From Candidatus Thioglobus sp. NP1 (lineage in GTDB: Bacteria > Pseudomonadota > Gammaproteobacteria > PS1 > Pseudothioglobaceae): a stretch of DNA of 64,000 nt. Position numbers and translations under genes: made by a program. Shown here in pieces: positions 9,995 through 18,234 of the stretch (the first letter of the stretch is position 1; each line of letters begins with the position of its first letter). The stretch is taken from positions 806,001 through 870,000 of the forward strand of contig NZ_CP023860.1 in NCBI RefSeq assembly GCF_003326015.1, given 5' to 3'. The notes under the pieces were generated by a model that saw nothing but the letters and a program-made list of their open reading frames with translations, did no database searches and had not been told where the DNA came from.

Positions 9995-11161
9995 ATGTCT
10001 ATTCCAAAAAGAGGTTTTGAAGTATCTGAATACGAAAATAGGCTTAATAATATTCAAAAGCATATGTTTGAGTCTAAGATGGATGCGATTTTATTAACTA
10101 CACAAGTGGATATAGAATATTACACAGGTTTCAAATCACAATTTTTTCAAAGCCCAACAAGACCTTGGTATGTTTTGATTCCTGGAAACGGAAAACCTAA
10201 AGCTATCATCCCAACTATAGGTGAGTCAGGAATGAGGGGAACATGGATTGATGATATCCAGACTTGGACTTCTCCTAATCCAGAAGATGATGGTATTAGT
10301 TTATTACTTCAAACCATTAAGTCTTTAATGTCAAAACATAAATGTTTAGGAGTTCCAAAAACTCTTGAAAGTACTTTGAGGATGCCATTAGATGACTATG
10401 AATATTTAATTAAATCTTTAGTTGGTATAGAAATAAAAGACGCTAATAAAATTTTAAGAAAGGTAAGGTTTGTAAAGTCACCTTCTGAAATTGCAAAGAT
10501 AAGACATATCTGTCAAATTACTTCTCAAGGATTCATAGATTTAGAGGGTTTTCTAAGTGCTGGTGATAGTGAGCAAGAGAATTGTCGACGCTTTAAACAG
10601 CATCTTCTATCTCTAGGAGTTGATGACTCTCCCTACATTGTGTCGGGTTCAGGAAAAGATGGTTACGGCTCTATTATTATGGGCCCAACTGATAAATTAA
10701 TCGAAGAGGGAGATCTTTTTATTATTGATACTGGATCTGTATTTGATAGTTATTACTGTGATTTTGATAGGAACTATGCTTTTGGACATATAAGTGAGGA
10801 ATCAAAAAGCGCTTATAGGGTTGCTTTTGATGCTACGGAAGCAGGTTTTAAAGCTGCTCAAGTAGGTAATACAACTTCTGATATTTTTAATGCAATGAAT
10901 GATGTTCTGCAAAAAGGAGGGGCTCTTGGAAGTACAGTTGGAAGGCTTGGACATGGTTTAGGAATGCAATTAACTGAGTGGCCTTCTAATACTGCAAGCG
11001 ATAATACTGTTCTAGAGCCAGGAGTTGTTTTGACTTTAGAGCCAGGAATGGAATTTTTGCCTGGAAAAGAAATGGTTCATGAAGAAAATATTGTTATAAC
11101 TGATGATGGCCCTGAGTGGCTAAGCATAAGAGCTGCAGAAGAATTACCAATAATTCAATAG
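9995..11161 (+). CDS. M24-family metallopeptidase-like hydrolase (Xaa-Pro dipeptidase/ectoine hydrolase type)
   Basis: Cytoplasmic pita-bread-fold hydrolase (388 aa) with an N-terminal creatinase-like domain and a C-terminal M24 catalytic domain. The five metal ligands are present: Asp245 and Asp256 (DTGSVFDSYYCD), His320 (GHGLGM), Glu349 (LEPGMEF) and Glu363 (VHEENIV). The start has a good ribosome site (AGGAG about 8 bases upstream). The family includes Xaa-Pro dipeptidases, creatinase and ectoine hydrolase DoeA, and sequence alone does not fix the substrate. Being next to a diaminopropionate-lyase-like gene, it may release an amino acid that the lyase then deaminates (inference). Confidence 0.85.
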   Translation: MSIPKRGFEVSEYENRLNNIQKHMFESKMDAILLTTQVDIEYYTGFKSQFFQSPTRPWYVLIPGNGKPKAIIPTIGESGMRGTWIDDIQTWTSPNPEDDGISLLLQTIKSLMSKHKCLGVPKTLESTLRMPLDDYEYLIKSLVGIEIKDANKILRKVRFVKSPSEIAKIRHICQITSQGFIDLEGFLSAGDSEQENCRRFKQHLLSLGVDDSPYIVSGSGKDGYGSIIMGPTDKLIEEGDLFIIDTGSVFDSYYCDFDRNYAFGHISEESKSAYRVAFDATEAGFKAAQVGNTTSDIFNAMNDVLQKGGALGSTVGRLGHGLGMQLTEWPSNTASDNTVLEPGVVLTLEPGMEFLPGKEMVHEENIVITDDGPEWLSIRAAEELPIIQ

Positions 11162-11204
11162 CACTTCGGTCTATTATTCAACATTTAAGAGATTACTCTT
11201 ATAT

Positions 11205-11223
11205 AATAATGCGAATCATTATT
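11205..11223. promoter_or_regulatory. Fur-box-like operator upstream of fbpC
   Basis: The 19 bases AATAATGCGAATCATTATT match the classical Fur box GATAATGATAATCATTATC at 15 positions. They lie 16 bases upstream of the start of a ferric-iron ABC ATPase gene, where bound Fur would block transcription. Iron control is inferred from this site plus the function of the downstream genes. Confidence 0.7.
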
Positions 11224-11238
11224 ATTTAGGTTTACAAA

Positions 11239-11886
11239 GTGCTAAATGTAAGAAACTTATCAATCTCATTTGATGAGAATCAAGTTTTAGATGGGTTTAA
11301 TCTTGATCTTAAAAGTGGCGATATTTTCGCTTTATTAGGTGAAAGTGGGAGTGGTAAAAGCTCAGCTCTAAGATTTATTGCAGGTCTTGAAGATGCATTA
11401 GATGGTAGTGTTTCTTTAGATGGAAATGATTTAAGTTTTGATGGTCATCACTCAGTAAAGCCTGAATTAAGAGAGATGGGAATGGTTTTTCAGGACTATA
11501 CTTTATTCCCTCATATGACAGTTTTTCAGAATGTTACTTTTGGAATTGATTATCTATCAAAACAAGAAAAGATTGAAAGTGTCGATGAACTTTTAGAACT
11601 AATTGGGTTGCAGGGTATTGAAAAAAAATATCCACACCAATTATCTGGAGGTGAACAGCAAAGAGTTTCACTTGCTAGGTCACTTGCAACGTCACCAAAG
11701 CTTCTATTATTGGATGAGCCTTTTTCTAGTCTAGATAAATCACATCGCGACCCATTGGTAAAAGAAGTTAGGGAGATTCTTAAAAATTCTGGAGTAACTT
11801 CTATCCTTGTTACGCATGATGATGACGAAGCAAAATCTTTTGCAGATATTGTTGGTACTATTACCAAAAAGAAGTTGATTATTTAA
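11239..11886 (+). CDS. fbpC: Ferric iron ABC transporter ATPase, short form
   Basis: ABC ATPase (215 aa) of the iron(III) FbpC/FutC type. Walker A is GESGSGKSS, the Q-loop is MVFQDYTLFPHMTV, the signature is LSGGEQQRVSLARSL, Walker B is LLLLDEPFSSLD, and the H-loop His is in LVTHDDDEA. It starts at GTG. FbpC proteins are usually about 350 aa with a C-terminal regulatory/TOBE domain; this one ends just after the nucleotide-binding domain. It is separated from its probable partners, binding protein and permease, by two genes but lies under a Fur-box-like site, and all run in the same direction. Confidence 0.85.
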   Translation: MLNVRNLSISFDENQVLDGFNLDLKSGDIFALLGESGSGKSSALRFIAGLEDALDGSVSLDGNDLSFDGHHSVKPELREMGMVFQDYTLFPHMTVFQNVTFGIDYLSKQEKIESVDELLELIGLQGIEKKYPHQLSGGEQQRVSLARSLATSPKLLLLDEPFSSLDKSHRDPLVKEVREILKNSGVTSILVTHDDDEAKSFADIVGTITKKKLII

Positions 11887-11904
11887 TAATAATAGGTATC
11901 ATAC

Positions 11905-11929
11905 GCAAATGATATTGATTATCATTTGC
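11905..11929. promoter_or_regulatory. Fur-box-like perfect palindrome upstream of DUF4856-like gene
   Basis: Perfect 10-bp inverted repeat GCAAATGATA (11905-11914) / TATCATTTGC (11920-11929) around TTGAT. The core TGATATTGATTATCA matches the 7-1-7 Fur consensus TGATAATnATTATCA at all but one defined position. It sits 44 bases upstream of the next start codon, giving that gene its own iron-responsive promoter. Confidence 0.8.
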
Positions 11930-11972
11930 AAATAGAAACACTTTTACTTTAACTTTTTTTAAGGAATAAGCA

Positions 11973-13370
11973 ATGTTTAATAAGCGATTTACCGCCAAAG
12001 CGGTTCCCTTGACTGTCGTTCTAACGTCAGCAATTTTGATTTCATCATCTGCATTTGCTAGGTCAAATGTCTATGCTGATTTTCCAATTACACTGAAAGA
12101 TTACTCTGGAAGTGCCACTTCATCTGTTTCATACAAAGGTCAGATGGCTAGACACGCTCTTGAAAGTTCACTTAAGAAATTAATTTCTAAAGGTGATATG
12201 AGTGCAATGCAAAGCTATTACTCTGGTGATGATGCTAATCGAGCAATTATTGCTCCAGCAACAAAAGGTGATTTTGTTATTATGCAATCTACTATTGGAG
12301 AGCTTTCTAATAAAAACCTTAGTGGAAAAACTTATAAAGGTTTAATTCCTGGATGGCCTGGAAATATGACTGGTCCTGAAGTAGCTGCATTTATGTTTGA
12401 AAAAGCTGCAGAAGTTGAGGGTGGCTATGATGCTGCTCATGCATATGACTATACTCAATTAGTATCAAAATTCTTAATGGGTGCTGTCATGTATAACCAG
12501 GCAGTAGATAATTATCTTGATGAAAAGCTTGAAGCAGATAATAAACCAAATAATAAGCCATATAAAGATGGTGCTGCATACACTGGTAAGGAGCATGTTT
12601 GGGATGAGGCATTTGGTTATTTTGGTGCTCCGTCACACACTTTGACTTTATCAGCACAAGATGTTTACAATATTGCTAAACAGAAAGATGCTGCTGTAGC
12701 AGATTATAATTATGATGGCAAGGTAGATTTGTATAAAGAGTTTGCTTTTGGCCATGCTTACTATGCATCTTCATATGATAAAGGTGGCAAGACAACTTAC
12801 CTTCATGACATCGTTGGCGCCTACATGGACGGAAGAGACATGATAACAGCTGCTGATGCTAACGCTCTTTCTGAAGCTCAACGTGATCAACTTAAAGCTT
12901 ACGCTCAGGTGGTTAAGACTAACTGGGAAAAAGTGATTGCTGAGTCAGTATTTAAGTATGCAGGTTCAACTTATAAAGACATGATGAAAATTGAAGCGAT
13001 TCTCGAATCTGGTGGTGATGTATCCAAAGAATGGCGCAACTATTCAAAGCATTGGGGTGAGCTTAAAGGCTTTGCTCTAGCACTTCAAGTTGGTGGAAAA
13101 GATATGGGTGCAACTTCAGTTAAGCTTAATCGCTTAATTGGGCACAGTCCTCTTCTTTTAGGTAATACACAAGTTACTGGAATCGACTCAAATGGTGAGT
13201 ATATTCAGAGTGATGCAGAGACATGGGGTGGCTACATGGTCCATATGCTTAAAGTTCAAAACCTAATGGTTGATGAGTTTGGAGTAGTAGCAAGGTCTAA
13301 TGATCAAACTGCAGGTTTGTCTGCATTAGTTGATTCTCTTGGCGCAAAATCAAGCGCGGAGAATGACTGA
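11973..13370 (+). CDS. Secreted DUF4856-like, probably iron-regulated protein
   Basis: Exported protein (465 aa). It has a signal peptide with basic n-region MFNKRFTAK, hydrophobic core, and likely cleavage after AFA (about residue 29). The mature part contains GKEHVWDEAFGYFG and other stretches I associate with DUF4856, a helical periplasmic family related in context to imelysin-like iron proteins. I cannot assign a reaction. The ribosome site is AAGGAA, and a Fur-box-like palindrome precedes the gene. It lies between the ATPase and the other subunits of a ferric transporter, supporting a role in iron acquisition or binding. The family name is recognition from memory of motifs; a profile search would settle it. 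Confidence 0.7.
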   Translation: MFNKRFTAKAVPLTVVLTSAILISSSAFARSNVYADFPITLKDYSGSATSSVSYKGQMARHALESSLKKLISKGDMSAMQSYYSGDDANRAIIAPATKGDFVIMQSTIGELSNKNLSGKTYKGLIPGWPGNMTGPEVAAFMFEKAAEVEGGYDAAHAYDYTQLVSKFLMGAVMYNQAVDNYLDEKLEADNKPNNKPYKDGAAYTGKEHVWDEAFGYFGAPSHTLTLSAQDVYNIAKQKDAAVADYNYDGKVDLYKEFAFGHAYYASSYDKGGKTTYLHDIVGAYMDGRDMITAADANALSEAQRDQLKAYAQVVKTNWEKVIAESVFKYAGSTYKDMMKIEAILESGGDVSKEWRNYSKHWGELKGFALALQVGGKDMGATSVKLNRLIGHSPLLLGNTQVTGIDSNGEYIQSDAETWGGYMVHMLKVQNLMVDEFGVVARSNDQTAGLSALVDSLGAKSSAEND

Positions 13371-14244
13371 TTTTTTTGCAAATTTTCTTAACCCAGAAAA
13401 GCGCTTATTTATAGGATATTTAATAAGCGCTGCTTTCATAGCTATTATCTGGCTTAGGATGGTTCAAAAAAAACCACTGACAAATATTGTTAGTGGTTTT
13501 TTTAATTCAAATATATGGTTGTCTAAGTCAGCTATGGCTGACTATAAATTAATGATAATAAATCAATTTTTTATAAAACTTTTAGCGCCAATTTTAGTTG
13601 GTCAGCTTGCACTAACCTTATTTGTATTTGAAAATATGCATCTGTTTTTTTCAAGACCCTCAGCATCACTTCCTGTATGGATGGTAATGCTTATATTTAC
13701 CACTGCCCTTTTCATTCTTGATGATTTTTCACGATACTTATTGCATCGTCTAATGCACCGAATTCCTCTACTATGGCGATTTCATAGGGCGCATCATTCT
13801 GCAACTAATTTAACACCTTTAACAGTTTTAAGGACCCACCCAATTGAGGCGGTCCTTTTTAGTCTCAGAGCTGTAATAGTTCATTCTCTATCCTTAGGGG
13901 TTTGCTTTTTCTTTTTTGCAGAAAGCGTATCACTAATTGAAATTTTTGGTTCAAGTATGTTTGTTGTTATATTTCATTCATTGGGCTCAAATTTGAGACA
14001 TTCCCATGTGAATATTAGTTATTGGAATTGGCTTGAAAAGATTTTAGTTTCGCCTGCCCAACACCAATTACATCACTCAATTGATCCAAAACATTACGAC
14101 TGTAACTTTGGCGCAATCCTTGCAATATGGGATAATCTTGGGCAGAGTTGTATAGTCTCTGAAAAAAACCAAGATATTGAATTTGGCCTTAAAGGACAAT
14201 CTGAAAAAGCTCACAATTTAAAAAATTTAATTATAGGGTCTTAA
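13363..14244 (+). CDS. Sterol desaturase/fatty acid hydroxylase family membrane protein
   Basis: Integral membrane di-iron oxygenase-family protein (293 aa from this start). The histidine clusters are HRLMH, HRAHHS, HSH (in NLRHSHVN) and HQLHHS, with several hydrophobic segments before and between them. I chose ATG 13363, which overlaps the previous stop and has GGAG just upstream, over an upstream TTG. The family hydroxylates or desaturates lipids; the substrate is unknown. It requires iron, which fits its place inside the iron operon. A strong terminator-like hairpin lies inside its coding region at 13468-13502. Confidence 0.85.
   Translation: MTDFFANFLNPEKRLFIGYLISAAFIAIIWLRMVQKKPLTNIVSGFFNSNIWLSKSAMADYKLMIINQFFIKLLAPILVGQLALTLFVFENMHLFFSRPSASLPVWMVMLIFTTALFILDDFSRYLLHRLMHRIPLLWRFHRAHHSATNLTPLTVLRTHPIEAVLFSLRAVIVHSLSLGVCFFFFAESVSLIEIFGSSMFVVIFHSLGSNLRHSHVNISYWNWLEKILVSPAQHQLHHSIDPKHYDCNFGAILAIWDNLGQSCIVSEKNQDIEFGLKGQSEKAHNLKNLIIGS
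13468..13502 (+). terminator. Terminator-like hairpin inside the fatty acid hydroxylase gene
   Basis: AAAAAACCACTGACAA (13468-13483) pairs with TTGTTAGTGGTTTTTT (13487-13502) with one G-U wobble, giving up to about 15 bp and ending in a run of T. This is an intrinsic-terminator shape, yet it is about 100 bases inside an intact reading frame. It could attenuate transcription of the hydroxylase and the downstream fbpA/fbpB genes relative to the DUF4856-like gene. Translating ribosomes would be expected to modulate it. Confidence 0.5.
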
Positions 14245-14298
14245 TCTGTCTTTACTAGTTAAAGAAATAAAGTTTAACTTAATCTTATGGAGTATCAA

Positions 14299-15318
14299 GT
14301 GAACAAAAAAGTATCAATACTTTCAATACTAATAATAGCTATTCTATCAACGTCTTTTTCAACAGCTGTTTTAGCAGCATCGGATGAGCCTCTTACAGTT
14401 TATAGTACAAGGCAAGAGAATTTAATTAAGCCACTATTTGATGCTTTTACGAATAAAACTGGAATTGAAGTTAGGTATCTTACTGGTAAAGGCGGTGCTT
14501 TAATCGAGCGTATAAAATTAGAGGGAAAAAGAACTAAAGCGGATATTTTTATGACAGTTGATGCAGGAAATCTTTGGTATGCTGCTTCACAAAATTTATT
14601 CCAGCCCGTAGAGAGTGAGGTATTGGTTAATAATATTCCATCTCATCTTAGAGATCCTGAGGGCTTATGGACTGGTCTATCAGTTCGAGCAAGGACAATT
14701 ATCTATAGTACAGATAGAGTTAATCCAGAGGAGTTATCTACTTATCAAGATTTAGCAAATAGTAAATGGAAGGGAAGGCTTTGTCTAAGAACTAGCAAAA
14801 AAGTGTATTCAAAATCATTAGTAGCTTCATTGATTCATCATGATGGTGTTGAAAATACTTCTGAAGTTGTAAAGGGTTGGGTAAGAAATCTAGCAGCAAC
14901 TCCGCATGCAGAAGACAATTATGTGATGAGTGCAATTCTTGCTGGTCAGTGCGATGTAGGCATCGTAAATAGTTATTACTTTGGCCGACTTCAGACGAGA
15001 GAGCCTAATGTTGCCCTTAAGTTATTTTGGGCAAATCAAGATTCAACAGGTACCCACGTGAATATTTCAGGAGCTGGAGTTACAAGGTACTCTAAAAACC
15101 CAGAAAATTCACTTAAGTTATTGGAATTTTTATCCTCTATAGAAGCTCAGAAGATTTATGTTGGGTTAAATAAAGAGTATCCTGCCAGTCAAAAAATAAA
15201 AGCGGATAATTTGATTACTTTATGGGGAGATTTTAATCAGGATAAAATGAATCTTTCTGTTGCTGGAAAAAAACAAGCAGAAGCAGTTGCTTTAATGCAG
15301 CGAGAGGGATATAAATAA
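14299..15318 (+). CDS. fbpA: Ferric iron ABC transporter periplasmic binding protein
   Basis: Iron(III)-binding periplasmic protein (about 339 aa) of the FbpA/FutA family. The signal peptide (MNKKVSILSI start, hydrophobic core) probably ends after VLA near residue 26. The mature protein starts LTVYSTRQ as in this family. The tandem tyrosines Tyr226/Tyr227 in NSYYFGRL are the usual Fe3+ ligands. I prefer GTG at 14299 because GGAG lies six bases before it and the peptide then begins with a basic n-region; an ATG twelve bases upstream (14287) is the alternative. The permease follows 29 bases downstream. Confidence 0.9.
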   Translation: MNKKVSILSILIIAILSTSFSTAVLAASDEPLTVYSTRQENLIKPLFDAFTNKTGIEVRYLTGKGGALIERIKLEGKRTKADIFMTVDAGNLWYAASQNLFQPVESEVLVNNIPSHLRDPEGLWTGLSVRARTIIYSTDRVNPEELSTYQDLANSKWKGRLCLRTSKKVYSKSLVASLIHHDGVENTSEVVKGWVRNLAATPHAEDNYVMSAILAGQCDVGIVNSYYFGRLQTREPNVALKLFWANQDSTGTHVNISGAGVTRYSKNPENSLKLLEFLSSIEAQKIYVGLNKEYPASQKIKADNLITLWGDFNQDKMNLSVAGKKQAEAVALMQREGYK

Positions 15319-15347
15319 CCATGTAGGTAATCTAACTAAATAGCCAA

Positions 15348-16946
15348 ATGAATATCAAGTTAAATAATTCAAATTTCCTGATTGGCTTATTAGCGCTTAT
15401 AGTTTCCTTTCCAATTATTGTTGTATGCTCATCTTGGTTGTTTCCAGGTACTGAGCTATGGGGGCACTTTGCTCAAAATCTCCTACCAGACGTTGTAAGC
15501 TCAACTCTAATTCTGCTTTTAGGGGTAGGGATTGGTGTCAGTATTTTAGGCACAGTGCTTGCATATTTAATTGTGATGGTTGATTTTCCTGGCCAAAGTT
15601 GGCTTGAGTGGGCTATTTTTCTTCCTATGGCTATTCCAGCTTATGTATTGGCTTTTGTTTACCTCGGAGTTTTTGATTATTCAGGATATGCTCAAGTATG
15701 GCTTAGAGAGACAACTGGAATTCCTGGGTTTGATATTCGATCTGGCCACTGGGCAATCATATTGACATTTATATTGGTTTTTTATCCATATGTTTATATG
15801 ATGGCAAGAGCTTCATTTAAGCGACAAAAAATTCAAATGATTGAGGCTGGTAAAATGCTTGGAGCCAAACCTTTGCATGTTTTTTGGCGTATTTCAGTTC
15901 CTTTAGCAAGGCCTGCAATAGCTGCGGGAGTTTTAGTTGTGCTAATGGAAACACTTGCTGATTTTGGTGTTGTTTCATTATTTAATTATTCAACATTTAC
16001 TACTGCAATTTACTCTGCATGGGGTGATTTTAGATCAATTGAGGTTGCAGCTCAGCTTGCCTCTTTGTTAGTTTTAGTTTCATTTTTTTTAATTTACTTT
16101 GAAAAGAAGGCTCGAGGTAAAGCTAAGTATTATTCTACAGATATTTCTAATATCAAACCTTATAAGGCAACTGGTTTTATAGGTTGGTCTATATTTTTAT
16201 TCGTCTTTGGTATATTTATGTTGGCATTTGCAATGCCAATGCTTCAGTTAGTTATTTGGAGTATTGAAAAATATAGTGAAGAATGGACTCAGAGGTATCT
16301 TGGTTACTTAGCTTCGACAAGCATATTGACTATTAGTGCGACAATCCTAACAGTTGTAACTGCAACTATTTTAGCTCTTCCTAGTCGCAGAAAGGCAAAC
16401 AGTAAAGTCTTGCAAATACTAATAAGATTCTCAACACTTGGCTATGCGTTGCCTGGATCAGTAATGGCAGTAGGGCTTTTATATGGTATTCAAAATATTT
16501 CGATAGTAAGTATATATTTTGGTGGGTCTTCAATAAATCATATTCTTTTTGGTTCTGTTGCACTATTATTATTTGCTTATGTTTCAAGATTTATCGCTAT
16601 TGCCTTTAATTCGGCTAATGCTTCAACTGAGCAAATTAAGCCAGTATATGAACAAAGCGCAAAACTTCTTGGCGCTTCTCGTTTTCGACTTATTAGAGAG
16701 GTATATTTGCCCATGATGGCCCCAGGTATTTTGGCAGGTGGATTGTTAGTTGCAGTTGATGTGATGAAAGAACTTCCTGCAACTTATTTATTAAGACCTT
16801 TTGGATGGGATACCCTAGCCATTAGAGTTTTTGAATTGAGTTCAGATCAATTCTATGAGAGAGCTGCAGTACCGGCACTCATTATGGTACTAATTGGTGC
16901 AATAATAATGTTAATATTTAATAAGCTCGATAAGGAGTATTTCTAA
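15348..16946 (+). CDS. fbpB: Ferric iron ABC transporter permease
   Basis: Inner-membrane permease (532 aa) of the FbpB type: two fused MetI-like permease domains with about twelve hydrophobic segments. Each half carries an EAA loop for ATPase contact: EAGKMLGAKPLHVFWRI (about 165-181) and EQSAKLLGASRFRLIREV (about 436-453). It follows the binding protein in the same direction. With fbpC it completes a ferric uptake system. No terminator is evident before argJ. Confidence 0.93.
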   Translation: MNIKLNNSNFLIGLLALIVSFPIIVVCSSWLFPGTELWGHFAQNLLPDVVSSTLILLLGVGIGVSILGTVLAYLIVMVDFPGQSWLEWAIFLPMAIPAYVLAFVYLGVFDYSGYAQVWLRETTGIPGFDIRSGHWAIILTFILVFYPYVYMMARASFKRQKIQMIEAGKMLGAKPLHVFWRISVPLARPAIAAGVLVVLMETLADFGVVSLFNYSTFTTAIYSAWGDFRSIEVAAQLASLLVLVSFFLIYFEKKARGKAKYYSTDISNIKPYKATGFIGWSIFLFVFGIFMLAFAMPMLQLVIWSIEKYSEEWTQRYLGYLASTSILTISATILTVVTATILALPSRRKANSKVLQILIRFSTLGYALPGSVMAVGLLYGIQNISIVSIYFGGSSINHILFGSVALLLFAYVSRFIAIAFNSANASTEQIKPVYEQSAKLLGASRFRLIREVYLPMMAPGILAGGLLVAVDVMKELPATYLLRPFGWDTLAIRVFELSSDQFYERAAVPALIMVLIGAIIMLIFNKLDKEYF

Positions 16947-17032
16947 GCACTTTTGTTGAAAGATTCAAAATAGAATAGCACCTAATTGAATTGGGTAAAA
17001 TAGTTTATATAATTTTTCCTGATTTTATTTCT

Positions 17033-18217
17033 ATGAGTACTAATTTGCTAGAAGTTAAAGGTGTTGAGTACTCTTCAGTCGCATCTGGTATAAAGAAAAA
17101 TAATACTCTAGACCTTTCCTTAGTAAAACTAATTGATGGTAGTGTCACTGCAGCTGTTTTTACTCAAAATATTTTTTGTGCTGCTCCCATAATAGTAGCT
17201 AAAAATCATTTAAATTCAGACGTATTGGCGCTGCTTATTAATAGCGGTAATGCAAACGCTGGGACTGGGCAAAAGGGTTTAGAAAATGCTTATAAAACTT
17301 GTGACATAGTTGCAAATAAATTTGGAATTAAGGCTGAGCAAATATTACCATTCTCAACAGGTATTATTGGTGAAGCCTTACCTATAGATCCATTCAGTAG
17401 TAATATAAATATGCTCATTGACGAGCTTTCTGCAAGTGGTATGAGTCAATTAGCTAGAGGCATATTGACGACTGATCTAACTGAAAAATCTTGTTCGATT
17501 AAATTTAATGTTAATGGAACTGATGTAATCCTTTCTGGAGTTGCTAAGGGTTCAGGAATGATTCGACCAGATATGGCTACAATGTTAAGTTTTATTGTTA
17601 GTGATATAAGTGCATCTAAAAAAGACCTCCAAGATTGTTTAAATATTTCTGTAGAGCAGTCATTCAATCGTATCACTGTTGATGGAGATACTTCAACTAA
17701 TGACGCCTGTACCTTAAGTGCAACAAGCCAATCTAATGTTCATATAAGTGATTGTAAGGATCAGTTTCAGAATGCACTAAACCAGCTAACTAAAAAATTA
17801 GCACAAATGATTATTAAAGATGGTGAGGGAGCTACAAAATTTGTAGAAGTTAACGTGGCAGGTCTTGATTCATTTGAAGACTGTTTAGAGGTTGCATATA
17901 CAGTTGCGCATTCTCCATTAGTTAAGACAGCATTATTCGCAAGCGATGCAAATTGGGGAAGGATTCTGGCTGCAGTTGGACGATCAAAAGGAACTGGCAT
18001 AGCCATTGAAAACATTAATATTTATTTAAATAATTTGCAAGTAATCTCTTCAGGTGAATTAAGTGAAAACTATAAAGATTCTGCTGGAAATGCTGAAATG
18101 CAAAAATCAGAAATTATTATTAGAATAGTTTTAGGTGATTCTGATTATAGTGAGAGTGTTTGGACGACAGATCTTTCGTATGATTACGTTAAAATAAATG
18201 CTGAATATAGAAGTTAA
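17033..18217 (+). CDS. argJ: Bifunctional ornithine acetyltransferase/N-acetylglutamate synthase ArgJ
   Basis: ArgJ (394 aa) transfers acetyl groups between N-acetylornithine and glutamate in arginine biosynthesis. The autocleavage site is KGSGMIRPDMATML, with nucleophile Thr183 created by cleavage at Ala-Thr. The ATP-independent fold is otherwise complete, with the late SDANWGRILAAVGR motif. ATG 17033 gives the usual N-terminus (MSTNLLEVKGVEY); an in-frame TTG 42 bases upstream is unlikely. Whether it is bifunctional or only uses acetylornithine cannot be read from sequence. Confidence 0.93.
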   Translation: MSTNLLEVKGVEYSSVASGIKKNNTLDLSLVKLIDGSVTAAVFTQNIFCAAPIIVAKNHLNSDVLALLINSGNANAGTGQKGLENAYKTCDIVANKFGIKAEQILPFSTGIIGEALPIDPFSSNINMLIDELSASGMSQLARGILTTDLTEKSCSIKFNVNGTDVILSGVAKGSGMIRPDMATMLSFIVSDISASKKDLQDCLNISVEQSFNRITVDGDTSTNDACTLSATSQSNVHISDCKDQFQNALNQLTKKLAQMIIKDGEGATKFVEVNVAGLDSFEDCLEVAYTVAHSPLVKTALFASDANWGRILAAVGRSKGTGIAIENINIYLNNLQVISSGELSENYKDSAGNAEMQKSEIIIRIVLGDSDYSESVWTTDLSYDYVKINAEYRS

Positions 18218-18234
18218 TTAATATTATTAAAAAT

